Positions 12,301-21,604 are shown, counted from the stretch's first letter. The stretch is 64,000 bases of DNA from Ashinkailepas kermadecensis (GCA_034440615.1 JAOTOM010002958.1:1-64000), one strand, 5' to 3'. Notes: generated from the letters alone by a model not told the origin. Translations and numbers: made by a program.

Positions 12301-15300
12301 ACCTAGCGGACGGTGGGTGTGGTCCCGGTCCCACTGAGCGGACGGTGGGTGTGGTCCCACCTGGCCGTAGGACAGCGTCAATGATGTGATGCGCTACAGC
12401 GTTGGTGTGACATGTGGCGATATTTTGAAGTGTGATGGCGGTGTGACTGCGGCAGAAGAGTGGCACATGATGCCAGTATGACGCGTGGCGCCAATGCTAC
12501 GCGCCACGTCCGCAGGTGGCGGAGACGGTCAGCCTGCTGAGCCGGTTGCACGCGGCGCGCCGCCGGGGCGGACTACCGGCCGGTGCCAGTCTGTACCTGC
12601 GGCAGCAGCTCCACTTCTGTGGCTGCGATGCGCTCGCCACTTCTGACCTCTTCGACAGGGCAGTCGCCGAGAATCGCCAGGTCAGTCGGGCTCCACCATC
12701 AGCTGGTGACTGGAGGCCGCTCCGCCGAAGCAGTTTGGAGATGCGCGGCCGCTGTCGTTGCTGTCCGCCGGGTAGAGAGCAGTTGCAATGGCATGGTGGA
12801 AGATTGCGGAGATTGTAGTCAGCATGGCCTGGGTGTGGGCCGGTGCCGAGGTTAGATTGTGTGCCGCTAGTCGTGCAACGGTGGCGGGTGACGTGACCTG
12901 TCGCCATCTGTCAACGGTGGCGACTGACGTGACCTGTCCATATCGGTCAACGGTGGCGGGTGACGTGACCTATCGCCATCTGCCAATGGTGGCGACTGAC
13001 GTGACCTGTCGCCATCTGTCAACTGTGGCGACTGATGTGACCTGTCATCTGTCAACGGTGGCGACTTGCGTGACCTGTTGGCATCTGTCAGCAGTGGCGA
13101 CTGATGTGACCTGTCGCCATCTGTCAATGGTGGCGACTGACGTGACCTGTCGCCATCTGTCAACGGTGGCGACTGAGGTGGCCTATCACCATCTCCCACG
13201 GCCGGTCATCATGCCCGCTGTGTTGGCGGCGGCTGTGGCGTGTGGCGCTTGTGAGGTGCCTGCCGCGGCCTTGTGGCCTCGGTATGACCGACTGCCGTGC
13301 CGACAGACGCCTGTCCGCGAAGCCTGTGTACAAAGTCTGCTGACCGATAGCCGACTGATGTCATCGGAGGACGCCGCCGCCTGGTCGTGGCACCACGCAC
13401 ACTGTGTAGTCCAGGTCAGTTGGCGGCTGGACGTCTGACGTGGCGACGTACTGTGTGAGCCGCTTGGTGTACGGGGCAGTACGGCGTACAGGCGGTGAAA
13501 TGGACTTAATGCTTCGAATGGTACTAGAAATGGAGCTGTGGGTGTTGTGTGATCGGTCGTCTTTATATGGTTAATTATGATGACTGAGTGAGGAGATTTA
13601 TTGTTGGCATAATTACTGCTTGTAGTTGTTCGCTGTTCCCACCGAGCCGTGCCATCTTCGCCTCTTCTCTGCTCTTCTGATCCGTGTGTCACTGTCTGTC
13701 TGACTGTCACTGCCTGTCCCAGGCTTGTCGTGTTTCCTGCACTGTGACTGATCGGCTTCTGGCAGCTCGATATCCTATCTGTACCTCGATCCACCCAATC
13801 CTTGTGTCAATCCTGGTCCGTTATTCGCTCTTCTCGGATCCATCTGGCTGTCCAACTTCCAACCGTGTAATTCGTCAGTCTCGCATTACTGCACGCGAAC
13901 GACCCAGTTCCCGTATCCACCACTGTCTGCCTTTCTTGTCACTCATATCCGTCTCCGACATTGCCGCCCTCTTCGAACACTCGTCCTTTTACCACCAATT
14001 CTGACCTGTATCGGCAATGTCCTGACGTGCATCCTCTATAGTCTGCCATGTGTCGTCAGTGTCTGTATCCTGACCTGCATTGTCTGCATCCTGACCTGCA
14101 TCGTCTGAATCGTCGCATGTATCGTCATCGTTCTGACCTGTGTCGTCTGTATCCTGATGTGTATCGTCAGTGCCCTGACCAGTATAGTCTGTATTTCAAC
14201 CTGTATAGTCTGTATCTCAGCCTGTATGGTCTATATCCCGACCTTTATCCTCAGTGTCCTGAACTGTACCATGTGTATCCGGTGCTGACGTGCGGCGCCG
14301 TTGGTCAGCTGTCGGCTCGTCAGCACAGCAGCCAGCTGTGCCCAGCGCTGTCGCGGCTGTGCGCTTACCTGCGGCCCAGCAGCCGGCAGTACTCCCGGCT
14401 GTCGGCCGCCGGCTCGGACCAGCAGACGCTGGTCATGGCCGACCTAGTCACCGCGCTGCTCGACATCGACGCGGTGAGGCTCGGCCGACTGGTGCCACAC
14501 CGCCTGCCGGACGGGTCAGGTGTCACGGGGACAAAGTCCGGTGTCCTGAGGACCGAGTCAGGTGTCCTGAAGATGAATGAGTCAGGTGTCCTGAATCAGG
14601 TGTCACGGTGACGGAGTCACGTGTCTTGGAGATGAGGTCCCTGGGATGTGGTCAGGTATCTCGGAGATGGGTCAGGCGTCCCGGGGACGGGGTCAGGTGT
14701 CCCGGGAACGTGGCCAGATGTTCAGGGGACGGATCAGATGTCCCGGGGATGGGGTCAGGTATCCCGGGGACGGATCAGGTGTCCCGGAGACGGGTCAGAT
14801 GTCCCGGGGACGGGTCAGGTGTCCCAGAGACGGGTCAGATGTCCCGGGGACGTGGTCAGGTGTCCCAGAGACGGGGTCAGGTATCCCGGGGACGGATCAG
14901 GTGTCCCGGGGACGGATCAGGTGTCCCGGAGACGGGTCAGATGTCCCGGGGACGGGGTCAGGTGTCCCGGGGACGGGTCAGGTGTCCCGGGGACGGATCA
15001 GGTGTCCCGGGGACGGGTCAGGTGTCCCGGGGACGGATCAGGTGTCCCGGAGACGGGTCAGATGTCCCGGGGACGTGGTCAGGTGTCCCAGAGACGGGGC
15101 CAGGTATCCCGGGGACGGATCAGGTGTCCCGGGGACGGGTCAGGTGTCCCGGGGACGTGGCCAGATGTTCAGGGGCTCGGACCAGGTATCCCGGGGACGA
15201 ATGAATAGTTCATGAGACAGGTAAGCGAGACAACTGCAAGCGATGGGTTGAAGCTTAGTGTCTTTGTGATTGCTCAGCATGTTGGATATAAGCGACATGA

Positions 15301-18300
15301 CCTACCTTCTGGTTTTCATCATGTTAATTCGGTTACCGGTCTGAGATGGTTTTAAATTATCCTCTATACATTATAATTGAATGAAGCTCAACAAAATTAA
15401 ATGCAGAACAAGTAATTTACTATGGCTAGTTCCACTGTCATTCTAGCACTGGCCTACCACACGAATTGTATGATAAAACCTGGTATTACTGAGCACTGGC
15501 GGATCTAGCCCTCCGGTTTTGGGGGGGGGGGGGCAACTTTCTGTTTTCGGCGTCAGCCCCCCTCCCCTCCCCCAGTGGCGTACTTAGGAATTGCATCAGA
15601 GGAGGGGTCGAAGGGATTTGGAGGGTGCCCATTCTCCCACTATTTTTTTGTTAAAAGTATCGGATTTCTACCACTATTTGTCAAATGGACCCATTTTTTA
15701 CAGTAATAATTAATGACAACATAATTTCCTGTGTAGGGGCCCCAGCCTACCTCCACCGCTTCTAAGTTACGGGATTTTTGTTCTTGTTTACCAAAACGTT
15801 CACGTTCACGTTCAACGTCTTGTACCACGTCAAGGTTCGTGCACGTGTACACACTGGCAGATCCGATTTTGTCAACTCTTGCTGTAAGCAGAACTTGAGC
15901 AGCATAGAACCCCCGATGTGTGTCAGAATGTACTATGCTACCATATTGGCTTCCAAACAATTATAAAAAATACCTTTAAAATTGGAGATTCTTTCATCCA
16001 GACGATATTTTTTAACCTCGGCAAAGGTTACTGCATTTTCATTCAGTTTACTTCTGTTGGTTTTGGGGGCCAAAAGACACTATGCCCCCCCCCCTTTGAA
16101 GCGCTTGGGGGAGCCATGGCCGGAATGCCCCCCCCCCCCTGGATCCGCCAGTGTTACTGAGCAACAATTGATCTTGTATGTGCGCAGAGTATGTGCGGCA
16201 CGTGCTGTCATCTGTTGGGCGAGCTAGTCACCAACATCGCACAGTTCCTCCGCGCGGCGGCGTCTGCTGAGCCGGACAGCGGCGCCCAGATCAGTGCCAA
16301 CTCGCTCATCAACACTAACGTGCAGTACTACTTCTTGCTGGTGGGACGCGTGTCCAGTTCACCGCGAGGCCGAGACCTGCTCGACCAGCACGATTTTTCC
16401 GACATGTGAGTGTCTGACAGCCGCGATGGTGTAGGGTATCGGCCTGGACTATTATCGGAGCTGGTTGACCGGTGGCTTTTGTTGACCGGAGCTCTAGGCT
16501 GGGTGTCACCACCGTCCCCACACCGTGACACTGTGTTCAGTTTCGCTGTGTTGCTTCTGCTGTGCTGGTGAGCTCCTGCGCTACCCAACTCCAGATCTTC
16601 CTTAAGCGCCATCAGCTGCAAAAGTATCTAGATTTTACAGGAACCCACTTCAGGAAGCGTTGTTATCAACGCCAGCCAAGGGCGCTAAGGTTTGTTGTTT
16701 CAGGATCTGTCCATCCCTGACCACCGCATATGCTGCCACTGCCAAAGTTACAGCACATGAAACAGTGGCCTTGGGCGCTGTATGGCCGACGCAGTCGGTG
16801 CGCCCCTAAACTCCAATAACCAACCAAGCCCGGACACCACTTAATCGGCGCATAAAAACATCACAATCCTTCAGGAAGGAATGTCATCATCCACTTACCG
16901 AGATATCGCAGTAGCATGGGAAGTGCCATATGTCAACGATCATATGTTTATGTGTGCTTGTGGAGATAATTTGTTGAGTGGGTTGACCGATTAATTTTGA
17001 GCTAAGCGGGTGATTGTATTTCATCATTTACCCAGGCTCTTCCGCATTTCGGGAATAGACTGAACATTTTCACCTTCACTGGCTCAATTTTGGTGGCGTC
17101 TGTTGGCGCTGCGGTGTTGTGGTTTGTCCGCCAGGTCGGCCGGTTTGTTGTTTGTTGTTTGTGGTGCTGACATGGCGGCCGGCGGCAGACTTCTGAACCT
17201 GACGCGCACCAACAGCTGGGACTACTACGTGAAGCTGGTGGTATCCAGTCTCGACTACAGCGAGGGCAGCTGGGCCTGGTAAGTCGTCAGTCTGGATCTC
17301 TGATACCGAGAAGGGTCGCGGAAGCTCAGTTAGTAGGGCGTTGATCATAAGCTTATGGGTTCAAGTCCCACAACCGGCGGGATTGCCGAGTCCGCTCCTG
17401 ACCAGTCGGCGTGAGAGATTGGCGACGTTATGTGATCTAGCGAAGAATGCGTCGTAGAGGAACCTAAGTTTCTCCTCTCATTGAGTGGCAGGACACGTGG
17501 TTGTTCTAGATTCACCTTCTTCCTCCCACACATGCATGCAACATTATTTCAGTCTGAATGTGAAGCAGGTTCGTGGACGCTTTATACCATTACTCCAGGG
17601 CAAATTACATTTCACTGTGTAGCACAACACTATGCTCCTAATCATCAGGGCTGTTTTCCTGTGCAGAAAAGCATAGCTCCTGTAGTGCGTACGTGTTAAG
17701 TGAATTGATGTGTTCCCACCATAGCTGAACAATACACCAATAATGTACAGCCGTGTTGCGGTGGTGCGAGGGGGCCGTTTCACCGCCCATCCGTTCGTCG
17801 TCTCCAGGAAACTGCTGGAGCAGTGTCTTGCCTCGACCGAGGAGTCCAAGCGGCTCTACTGTACACTGTTCCTGCGGCTGCTGGCGCGCGCTCGCTGTCC
17901 GGGCTTCTCTCGCTGGGGGGTCGAGCTGCTGGTGGGCCAGTTGTACGACCAGTCGGAGCGCGTGTCGGCCGCCGCGCTGCACGTGCTGGAGGAGGTGTGC
18001 GACCACGAGGTGTGTTCTCCCCCTGCGGGTAGTTGCCCCGATCAGCGGACACTGTCTGGCCGTGATCACGTTGGTGCGACGCCAGGTGGTTTTCAGTGGG
18101 GTGTATTGTCTTGGGGTGCGTGTGTGAAATCACGGCGTGCGTGCGGATGCCATCCCTCGGTACTGCGTGAGTCATCCTGCCTATGACCGTTTCTGTGGCC
18201 GCTTGTGTGGTCGTATGACGTATCAGTATGTGCCCCAGCCTACGCATATGGTACAGTCTGTATATGACACTGTAGTGAGTAGTAGTCCATGCGTAACTGA

Positions 18301-20726
18301 CGTGTTGCCAGACTGTGACTTACGCCCTGTGTGTGGCTAGACCTGAAACCTGTGGACGACGCATGTACTCTCCGTGTACGACTGGGTATCGCCCATGTAT
18401 GACGTCTGTGTAACCCGCAGCCCTACCTGGAGGCGGTGGTGGCCCAGCAGCCGTCGGTGCTGTCGCTGGGAGACGGCGGTGTGCTGCTGTTCGCCCGGCT
18501 GTTGTCCGTGTCCGCCGGACACCGCATGTTCCAGCGCGCCAATTTTCTCGACCACGAGCTGGACCGGTGGCGTGACGGGTTCAACGCCCGGTGAGCTCTA
18601 GCAGCTTGGTGCTCTGAAGTTCATAAGCACTCAATGTGCCATTGGGTGACATGATCTGGTCCAGCATCAGGTGACAAGCGTTGTTGCATGATCTCACATC
18701 CTATGTCCTGCAACTGCATTTTTGTTTTAGATGGGCAGCTTTGCATGAGGTAGCATTTGGTGCTTTCAACACCATGGCGTATATGATGGATTCGCTCAAC
18801 ATGACGTTTTATGTTATTCCACATTTCTAGCAGAATTCATTGACTGGTGCAGATATCCTTCTTCGAGTGAGTGATTCTAGCCTAATTGTTTCACAATTTG
18901 AGTCGTACGCCATTGTACATTTCTGACGCATCCCTCCACCTCAAAAGGGAAATATGAACTTGGTTTGCTTCGAAAAATGACAACCCTGGCGCCGTTGTGC
19001 GGGGGTTCCACGCCGAGTGCGCTCGTCCGGTCGACAACACGGCGCCGCTGCGCCAGGTACGTCTCGCTGGTGGAGTCGGAGCTGAACGACTCGCTGACGC
19101 GACACCAGCGGGTCGTCGGTGGCGGCTACGGCAGACGCAGCGGCGAGCGCCACCAGACGAGGCCCGTGCCGCTGCCGTTCCACCTGTACGGCCAGCTGGC
19201 CCACCACCGCGCCGGCTTCGACCTGGTGCGCGCCCGGCCCGAGCTCACCGAGATGATCCGGGTAGGTGGCTGGCTGGTCGGCGACGGCACCCTGGTACGT
19301 AGCGGATGGTCGAGCTGCGCACGCTACGAACGTGCGTACGGTCAAGGTATGTACTCTGCAAGCATACGCACAGCCAAGATACGTACTCTATGAACGTACG
19401 TGCGGTCAAGGTACGTAATGGGACGGTAACGAACGGAAGCCAAGTATGTGACAGAGTAGTGGTAGACGGGAACTGGGTGCGCGCAAGGGCGATCAGGAAC
19501 GGGATAATGTAGTAGATAGTAGATAATGTGTAATGAGACGTACTTCTGATGGTGTTCTGTAATTATTAGGCGTTGGGGGCTGGGTCAGACTACTGTTGGT
19601 GTGCGCCTTAGCTTCTGAGTCGTTGCGACTGTGACGAGTAGTGCCTGGTCGTGCCACGCTCCTCCTCAACCGCAGGTGGTGCGGACAGCCGCCGCCGACC
19701 CGACCACCACGCACAACCTGCACCAGCTGAAGACGGCGCTGTGGGCACTGGCCAACGTCGGCCGCACCGGTCTGGGCGTGACGTGGCTGCGCGACGCCGG
19801 CCTGGTGGCGGCCGTCGAGGCGCTGGCGGCCGGCGCCGCCTCGCTGTCGGCGCGCGCCACCAGCTGCCTGGCGCTGGGCCTGCTCGGATCGACGCCGCAG
19901 GGCGCCGCCGCGCTGGCGCCGCTCGGCTGGCACTGCGTGTGCCGCCGCTGGACCGAGCGCTGGGCCGTCGACGAGGAGAAGCTGGAGCCGGCCGGCGGCG
20001 ACGAGCCGTCCGAATTGCTGTCGCTGAGCAGCGTCGACAGCAGCCGCGCGCACACGGCCAGCGAGAGCAGTCAGCCGCCGGCCGAGGAGCCGGCGGCGGC
20101 CGGCCGCAGCGCCACCCTGCCGGCCGGCCTGCGCGCGCCAGCCGCCATCCACCTGCGCAGTCTGAGCGACGCGGCGCGCACGGCCGCCATCCCCGAGCTG
20201 AGCGCCTGGCAGTGTCCCGACCCGACGACCGGCTCGTCCACGGAGAGTCTGGCGCGCCCGCTCAGTCCGGTCACCAGTTCCGGCTCGCTGGGCGAGCCGT
20301 GGGCGGCCGGCAGCTCCGGATTGGCGGCGCCGACGCGGCCGCGCCTGCTGTCCGTCTCGCTGTCCATATCGCCGCCCAGCTACTACCCGAGCGAGGAGGA
20401 CGCGCAGGGCTACGCCACGCTGCAGGGTGTGACGGGCCGACTGCGACGCAGCGACACGACGAAGGAGCAGCCCAGCTCGGCGCAGCTGCTGCCGCCGCTC
20501 GGCCGCCGCCGGCTCGCCTCGCTCACGCTGGACGTGCGGCGTAGTCTGTCGCTGAGCGTGGGCCAGCCGTCGCCGGGCAGTCCGCCGCTGACCGGCGCCC
20601 TGCTGCGCGCCAGCTCGCGCCGCTCGTCGCTTACCATGGTGAAACGGTACAAGCTGCAGCGCAGCGGCCATGGGCCGGCCTACGTGGGCATAGCGCTGCC
20701 GGTCGACCTGACGGCAGGCCTGCTGA

Positions 20727-20762
<36 letters not shown>

Positions 20763-21502
20763 AGCCGCCGCAGCCGCCGCAGCCTGCGTCACCGCCACTG
20801 CCGGCCGCCGCGGATCCACCGCAGAGCAGCGACGCCGAGCAGCCGGCTGGCTCCCGGGACGCCAGTCTGTCGACCGGCGACGACGTGCTCGAGTTCCACA
20901 GCGCCGCCAGCTGTCTGCGCTGCTTCACGCTCAAGGGGTGCGGCGAGCGGCGGCCGCGCAACCGCACTGACACTGAGTCGAGCACGGAGAGCGGCCAGCA
21001 GCTGGCGTCGCCACCGCAGGCCGACTGCTACCTGGCGCACCTGCGGCCCAGCGCCGGCGTCACGCTCGACATCCCGTCGTCCATCACCAGCGCCGGCAGC
21101 GCCGTCTCGCTGGCCAGCAACGACCACCTGCGCACCGGCGGCCGGCCGCTGACCGGCGCGCACGTGCGCACGCTGGTGCGCCGCGAGCTGCTGCGATTCG
21201 TGGCGGCACTCGGCAGCAGCGTGGGCGCGCGCGCCGCCGAGCAGGGCCTGCTGTCGCTCAAGCAGAAGTTCAGCGGCCTGCTGCGCACCGACCTGTGCCT
21301 CTACTCGGAGATCCACCACATACTGGCCTCGTACAACTTCCGGCTGGCGGCGCGACGCTTCCTGCAGGAGCTGTTCGAGGACCTCATCTTCGAGGACGTG
21401 AAGGCGGAGGCGCTGTGGGTGATCGGCCGCTGCCGCCAGGAGCGTCTGAACCAGACGTTCGACGTGGACGGCGTGCGACAGCAGAGCTCGCTGGCGCTAT
21501 GA
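6149..21502 (+). CDS. rictor: rictor, mTORC2 subunit; spliced gene, 17 exons placed, 5' exon missing
   Basis: Rictor is the scaffold that defines mTOR complex 2, which phosphorylates AKT/SGK/PKC kinases. The 17 exons join without a frame break into 1493 residues (human about 1700). Residues 1-440 match the N-terminal helical-repeat region; 440-885 match the middle region, including SSLDYS and FHLYGQLAHH. Around residue 905 LHQLKTALWALANVG is the RICTOR_V-type segment. Residues about 945-1290 are low-complexity and serine/proline-rich, with conserved islands GYATL and YVGIALPVDL. The C-terminus (about 1390-1480) matches the conserved tail. The zinc-site ligands described for human Rictor appear present: His1293, Cys1298, Cys1301 and Cys1426 in this numbering. 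Exon 1 carries the conserved start of the protein but needs one base from an upstream exon, so the initiator is not seen. Identification is by remembered family similarity; it is very secure. Confidence 0.95.
6726..6837 (+). CDS. rictor: rictor exon 2
   Basis: Acceptor CTCTAG, donor CCAG|GTGAGT. It encodes LRIPLLNETKEVRAAGYRAL and following residues, a highly conserved helical-repeat segment. It ends on a codon boundary. The 1.5-kb intron after it (6838-8354) is AT-richer, with no recognised element. Confidence 0.93.
8355..8565 (+). CDS. rictor: rictor exon 3
   Basis: Starts at GGCAG|ATCCCG because the residues after it, IPVLMVRSLDLILEN, align without gap to the family. A second in-frame acceptor 30 bp upstream (GTGCAG|ATCCGG after 8324) would add ten residues. 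Donor TGT|GTGAGT after 8565, ending one base into a Ser codon. The next intron begins with a tandem array built from this exon's own edge (8545-8790). Confidence 0.88.
8545..8790 (+). repeat. 27-bp tandem array containing copies of exon 3 edge and donor
   Basis: Units such as GTCTGACGCAGCTCTGTGAG, repeated four to six times with a 27-bp period, match the exon 3 end and its donor (GCTGACGCAGCTGT|GTGAGT at about 8554-8571) at nearly every position. Some units keep GTGAGT; others read GTATGT or GTGAGG, which are also plausible donors. Confidence 0.75.
8991..9300 (+). repeat. 110-bp tandem triplication covering rictor exon 4 acceptor
   Basis: Copies start at 8991, 9101 and 9211 with the landmark CGGTCTCGCCATG. 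They are nearly identical. Each includes the intron end GTGATCTCGACAG and the first roughly 45 bases of exon 4. Only the third copy runs on into the remaining exon; the first two end in GGTGTGACGT and start over. Confidence 0.95.
9276..9495 (+). CDS. rictor: rictor exon 4
   Basis: Acceptor CTCGACAG before 9276 (third of three identical copies), donor AGGAG|GTGAGA after 9495. It encodes [19 protein letters not shown] and following helical-repeat sequence. The upstream acceptor copies at 9055 and 9165 would lead into an in-frame TAA before reaching this exon, so productive splicing should use the last one. The 504-bp intron after it contains no recognised element. Confidence 0.9.
10000..10156 (+). 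CDS. rictor: rictor exon 5
   Basis: Acceptor GACTGCAG, donor CTACGG|GTAGGT. It encodes NQASSEEVIRSAQVALLSVL, RSWPGLL and on to LNQPELR, matching the family's FRSWAG region. The following intron contains a degenerate array resembling this donor (10150-10480). Confidence 0.92.
10150..10480 (+). repeat. Degenerate array resembling exon 5 donor
   Basis: The exon 5 edge CTACGGGTAGGTACTGGACC recurs loosely as CTACGAGTAGGCACGCAACC (10226), CTACAGGTGAGTACAGAATC (10370) and CTGTGGGTAGGTGCTGAGCT (10397). Spacing is irregular and divergence high, so this is a weaker case than the neighbouring arrays. Confidence 0.45.
10791..10972 (+). CDS. rictor: rictor exon 6
   Basis: Acceptor TTGGCAG, donor ACACCAG|GTAGGC. 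It encodes RALIDMLFELLGREPP, then KLYDGFVAEEARLYLPHLGD, which matches the conserved DGFVAAEA...LPH segment. The donor is repeated downstream (10957-11100). Reading past the true donor gives an immediate in-frame TAG. Confidence 0.93.
10957..11100 (+). repeat. Tandem copies of rictor exon 6 donor
   Basis: The exon edge CCTGGGCGACACCAGGTAGG recurs at about 10998 and in altered form at about 11027 and 11081 (the last with GGTAAATG). Intervening sequence TGCCTATACCTGCAACACC is also shared. The copies keep the G|GTA core, so several candidate 5' splice sites sit within about 140 bp. Confidence 0.85.
11385..11545 (+). mobile_element. tRNA-derived SINE copy S1, abutting rictor exon 7
   Basis: The tRNA-like head has GGTAGCCCAGTCGACTCAGG (A-box region) and GGTTCGAATCC (perfect B-box core, 11441-11451). 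The body TTGGCGATGCTACATTACC through GAATGCGTCGTAAAAG matches copies at 17315, 31976 and 45419. Sequence similar to the tail of the 17315 copy runs on to within a few bases of the exon 7 acceptor at 11570. Confidence 0.8.
11571..11701 (+). CDS. rictor: rictor exon 7
   Basis: Acceptor CTCTTCCCCAG, donor CATAG|GTGGGC. It encodes PDLVLNHSAVLLYILLEHGL and on to LESLVEVVV, matching the RPDL...GLLEGLVEVI block. The pyrimidine-rich stretch in front of the acceptor appears to come from the SINE at 11385. The following 375-bp intron shows only loose local repeats (GTTGGCCAC and GTGAATC motifs). Confidence 0.93.
12077..12189 (+). CDS. rictor: rictor exon 8
   Basis: Acceptor GTATTGCAG. It encodes GDILHRANEILPTECCRFSN and on to CLPTLLSRSSECGHTERT, matching the family's LLHMANTILP...CLPTL. 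The donor ACG|GTGGGT was chosen because it alone leaves phase 0, as exon 9 requires; an earlier GT (after GAGT) is out of phase. The donor lies at the start of a 41-bp minisatellite. Confidence 0.85.
12181..12362 (+). repeat. 41-bp minisatellite seeded at rictor exon 8 donor
   Basis: The unit begins GAGCGGACGGTGGGTGTGGT and ends GTGGTCCCACC. It starts at 12181, 12222, 12263 and 12304, with a shortened fifth unit. The first unit contains the last nine coding bases of exon 8 and its donor. Later units repeat GGACG|GTGGGT or GAACG|GTGGGT almost unchanged. Confidence 0.93.
12516..12680 (+). CDS. rictor: rictor exon 9
   Basis: Acceptor CGTCCGCAG, donor CGCCAG|GTCAGT; 55 codons in phase 0. It encodes VAETVSLLSRLHAARRRGG and on to DLFDRAVAENRQ. 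Conservation is lower than in neighbouring exons, but length and position match the family. Confidence 0.85.
12880..13198 (+). repeat. 36-bp minisatellite in rictor intron
   Basis: About nine imperfect units of GTGGCGACTGACGTGACCTG followed by TCGCCATCTGTCAACG. It lies between exons 9 and 10 and ends about 110 bp before exon 10. The long open frame across it is a consequence of the 36-bp period and is not a gene. Confidence 0.93.
13307..13414 (+). CDS. rictor: rictor exon 10
   Basis: Acceptor TGCCGACAG, donor GTCCAG|GTCAGT; 36 codons. It encodes LLTDSRLMSSEDAAAWSW, matching the conserved LRDSQVL...WNWN segment. The exact start is less certain because the first ten residues are not conserved. 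The 894-bp intron that follows contains a loose 21-bp array at 14035-14280. Confidence 0.8.
14035..14280 (+). repeat. Degenerate 21-bp array before rictor exon 11
   Basis: Around ten loose units of GTCTGTATCCTGACCTGTAT fill the last 250 bp of the intron, ending about 30 bp before exon 11. The array is pyrimidine-rich and lies where the branch point and polypyrimidine tract should be. Confidence 0.75.
14309..14473 (+). CDS. rictor: rictor exon 11
   Basis: Acceptor TTGGTCAG, donor GACGCG|GTGAGG; 55 codons in phase 0. It encodes LSRLCAYLRPSSRQYSRL, matching the family's LLYFYKPSSKLY block. About 40 bp after the donor a 20-bp minisatellite begins. Confidence 0.88.
14515..15200 (+). repeat. 20-bp minisatellite in rictor intron
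   Basis: About 33 units of GTCAGGTGTCCCGGGGACGG with common variants ATCAG, CAGATG and CAGAGACG. Variant units alternate in blocks, suggesting higher-order duplication (the 14800-14880 pattern recurs near 15050). All three forward frames stay open only because the units lack stops. Confidence 0.95.
15494..16153. mobile_element. Non-autonomous hAT-type element next to rictor exon 12
   Basis: Terminal inverted repeats CACTGGCGGATCTAG (left) and CTGGATCCGCCAGTG (right) are flanked by the 8-bp direct duplication TTACTGAG (15486-15493 and 16154-16161). Long G and C runs lie just inside each end. The interior (660 bp) has no transposase frame. A second terminal-like motif, CAGTGGCGTACTTAGG at about 15573, suggests a nested element. 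The insertion ends 26 bp before exon 12. Confidence 0.88.
16188..16405 (+). CDS. rictor: rictor exon 12
   Basis: Acceptor TGTGCGCAG, donor GACAT|GTGAGT. It encodes SMCGTCCHLLGELVTNIAQF and on to NTNVQYYFLLVGRVSSSPRG, matching the family's SQHYFLFIGTLS segment. The following 783-bp intron holds a headless SINE fragment (16770-16827). Confidence 0.93.
16770..16827 (+). mobile_element. Headless SINE 3' domain (hairpin plus CAAC tail)
   Basis: Read on the plus strand: TTGGGCGCTGTATGGCCGAC, then GCGCCCCTAAACTCC, then AATAACCAACCAA. This has the same order as the 3' part of the tRNA-headed SINEs. GGGCGC pairs with GCGCCC. No tRNA head is present, as expected for 5' truncation. Confidence 0.65.
17189..17278 (+). 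CDS. rictor: rictor exon 13
   Basis: Acceptor GGCGGCAG, donor CCTG|GTAAGT. It encodes LLNLTRTNSWDYYVKLVVSS followed by LDYSEG, one of the most conserved Rictor motifs. The following intron carries SINE copy S2. Confidence 0.95.
17315..17500 (+). mobile_element. tRNA-derived SINE copy S2
   Basis: The head is clearly tRNA-like: GCTCAGTTAGTAGGGCG (A-box region) and GGGTTCAAGTCCC (B box). The body AGATTGGCGACGTTATGTGA, then GAATGCGTCGTAGAGG, is shared with the other copies, followed by a pyrimidine-rich tail TTTCTCCTCTCATT. Confidence 0.8.
17808..18009 (+). CDS. rictor: rictor exon 14
   Basis: Acceptor GTCTCCAG, donor CACGAG|GTGTGT. It encodes KLLEQCLASTEESKRLYCTL, then WGVELLVGQLYDQSERVSAA, matching the NNWGIELLVTQLHD block. 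The donor GTGTGT is weaker than most here. The 411-bp intron after it shows nothing notable. Confidence 0.93.
18421..18590 (+). CDS. rictor: rictor exon 15
   Basis: Acceptor TAACCCGCAG, donor GCCCG|GTGAGC. It encodes QQPSVLSLGDGGVLLFARLL, then NFLDHELDRWRDGFNAR, matching SHLGDKGLLLLLRFLS and the following EKWHREYN. No recognised element lies in the 466-bp intron after it. Confidence 0.94.
19057..19261 (+). CDS. rictor: rictor exon 16
   Basis: Acceptor GCGCCAG, donor ATCCGG|GTAGGT. It encodes YVSLVESELNDSLTRHQRVV, then PVPLPFHLYGQLAHHRAG, the conserved LPIHLYGQLVHHKTG motif. The following intron has scattered GGTACGTA-like repeats (19290-19430). Confidence 0.95.
19676..21502 (+). CDS. rictor: rictor exon 17 (last), with stop TGA
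   Basis: Acceptor CTCAACCGCAG; the exon is open for 608 codons to TGA at 21500-21502. It begins with HNLHQLKTALWALANVGRTG. It then becomes a GC-rich disordered region with many serines and a proline run (CCG repeat, 20728-20765). The zinc-site block HSAASCLRC is at 20897-20923 and the DLCLYSE cysteine at 21296. The end RFLQELFEDL is conserved. Because this region is long and very GC-rich, the minus strand is open for 392 codons; that frame is a shadow. Confidence 0.95.
20728..20786 (+). repeat. CCG microsatellite encoding proline run
   Basis: About a dozen CCG codons followed by CAGCCGCCG units give a proline/glutamine run inside the disordered part of Rictor. Length polymorphism between alleles is likely. 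Confidence 0.95.
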
Positions 21503-21604
21503 CCGGCGGCACAGTGGTGCCGGTCCGTGGGCGAAGTTGCTGTCTGTATGGCTGTCTGTTGATGATGTTGCGTTGCCTGTATCACGATCGGTGAATGGTT
21601 GTCG

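Noticed and set aside
14608..15215. Three overlapping plus-strand frames of almost 200 codons
   Set aside because: All arise from the stop-free 20-bp unit read in three registers.
17315..17390. Functional tRNA gene
   Set aside because: A and B boxes are good but the anticodon and acceptor stems do not close and the SINE body follows directly.
19493..20671. 392-codon minus-strand frame
   Set aside because: Shadow of the GC-rich last rictor exon; no recognisable domain and biased Arg/Ala composition.
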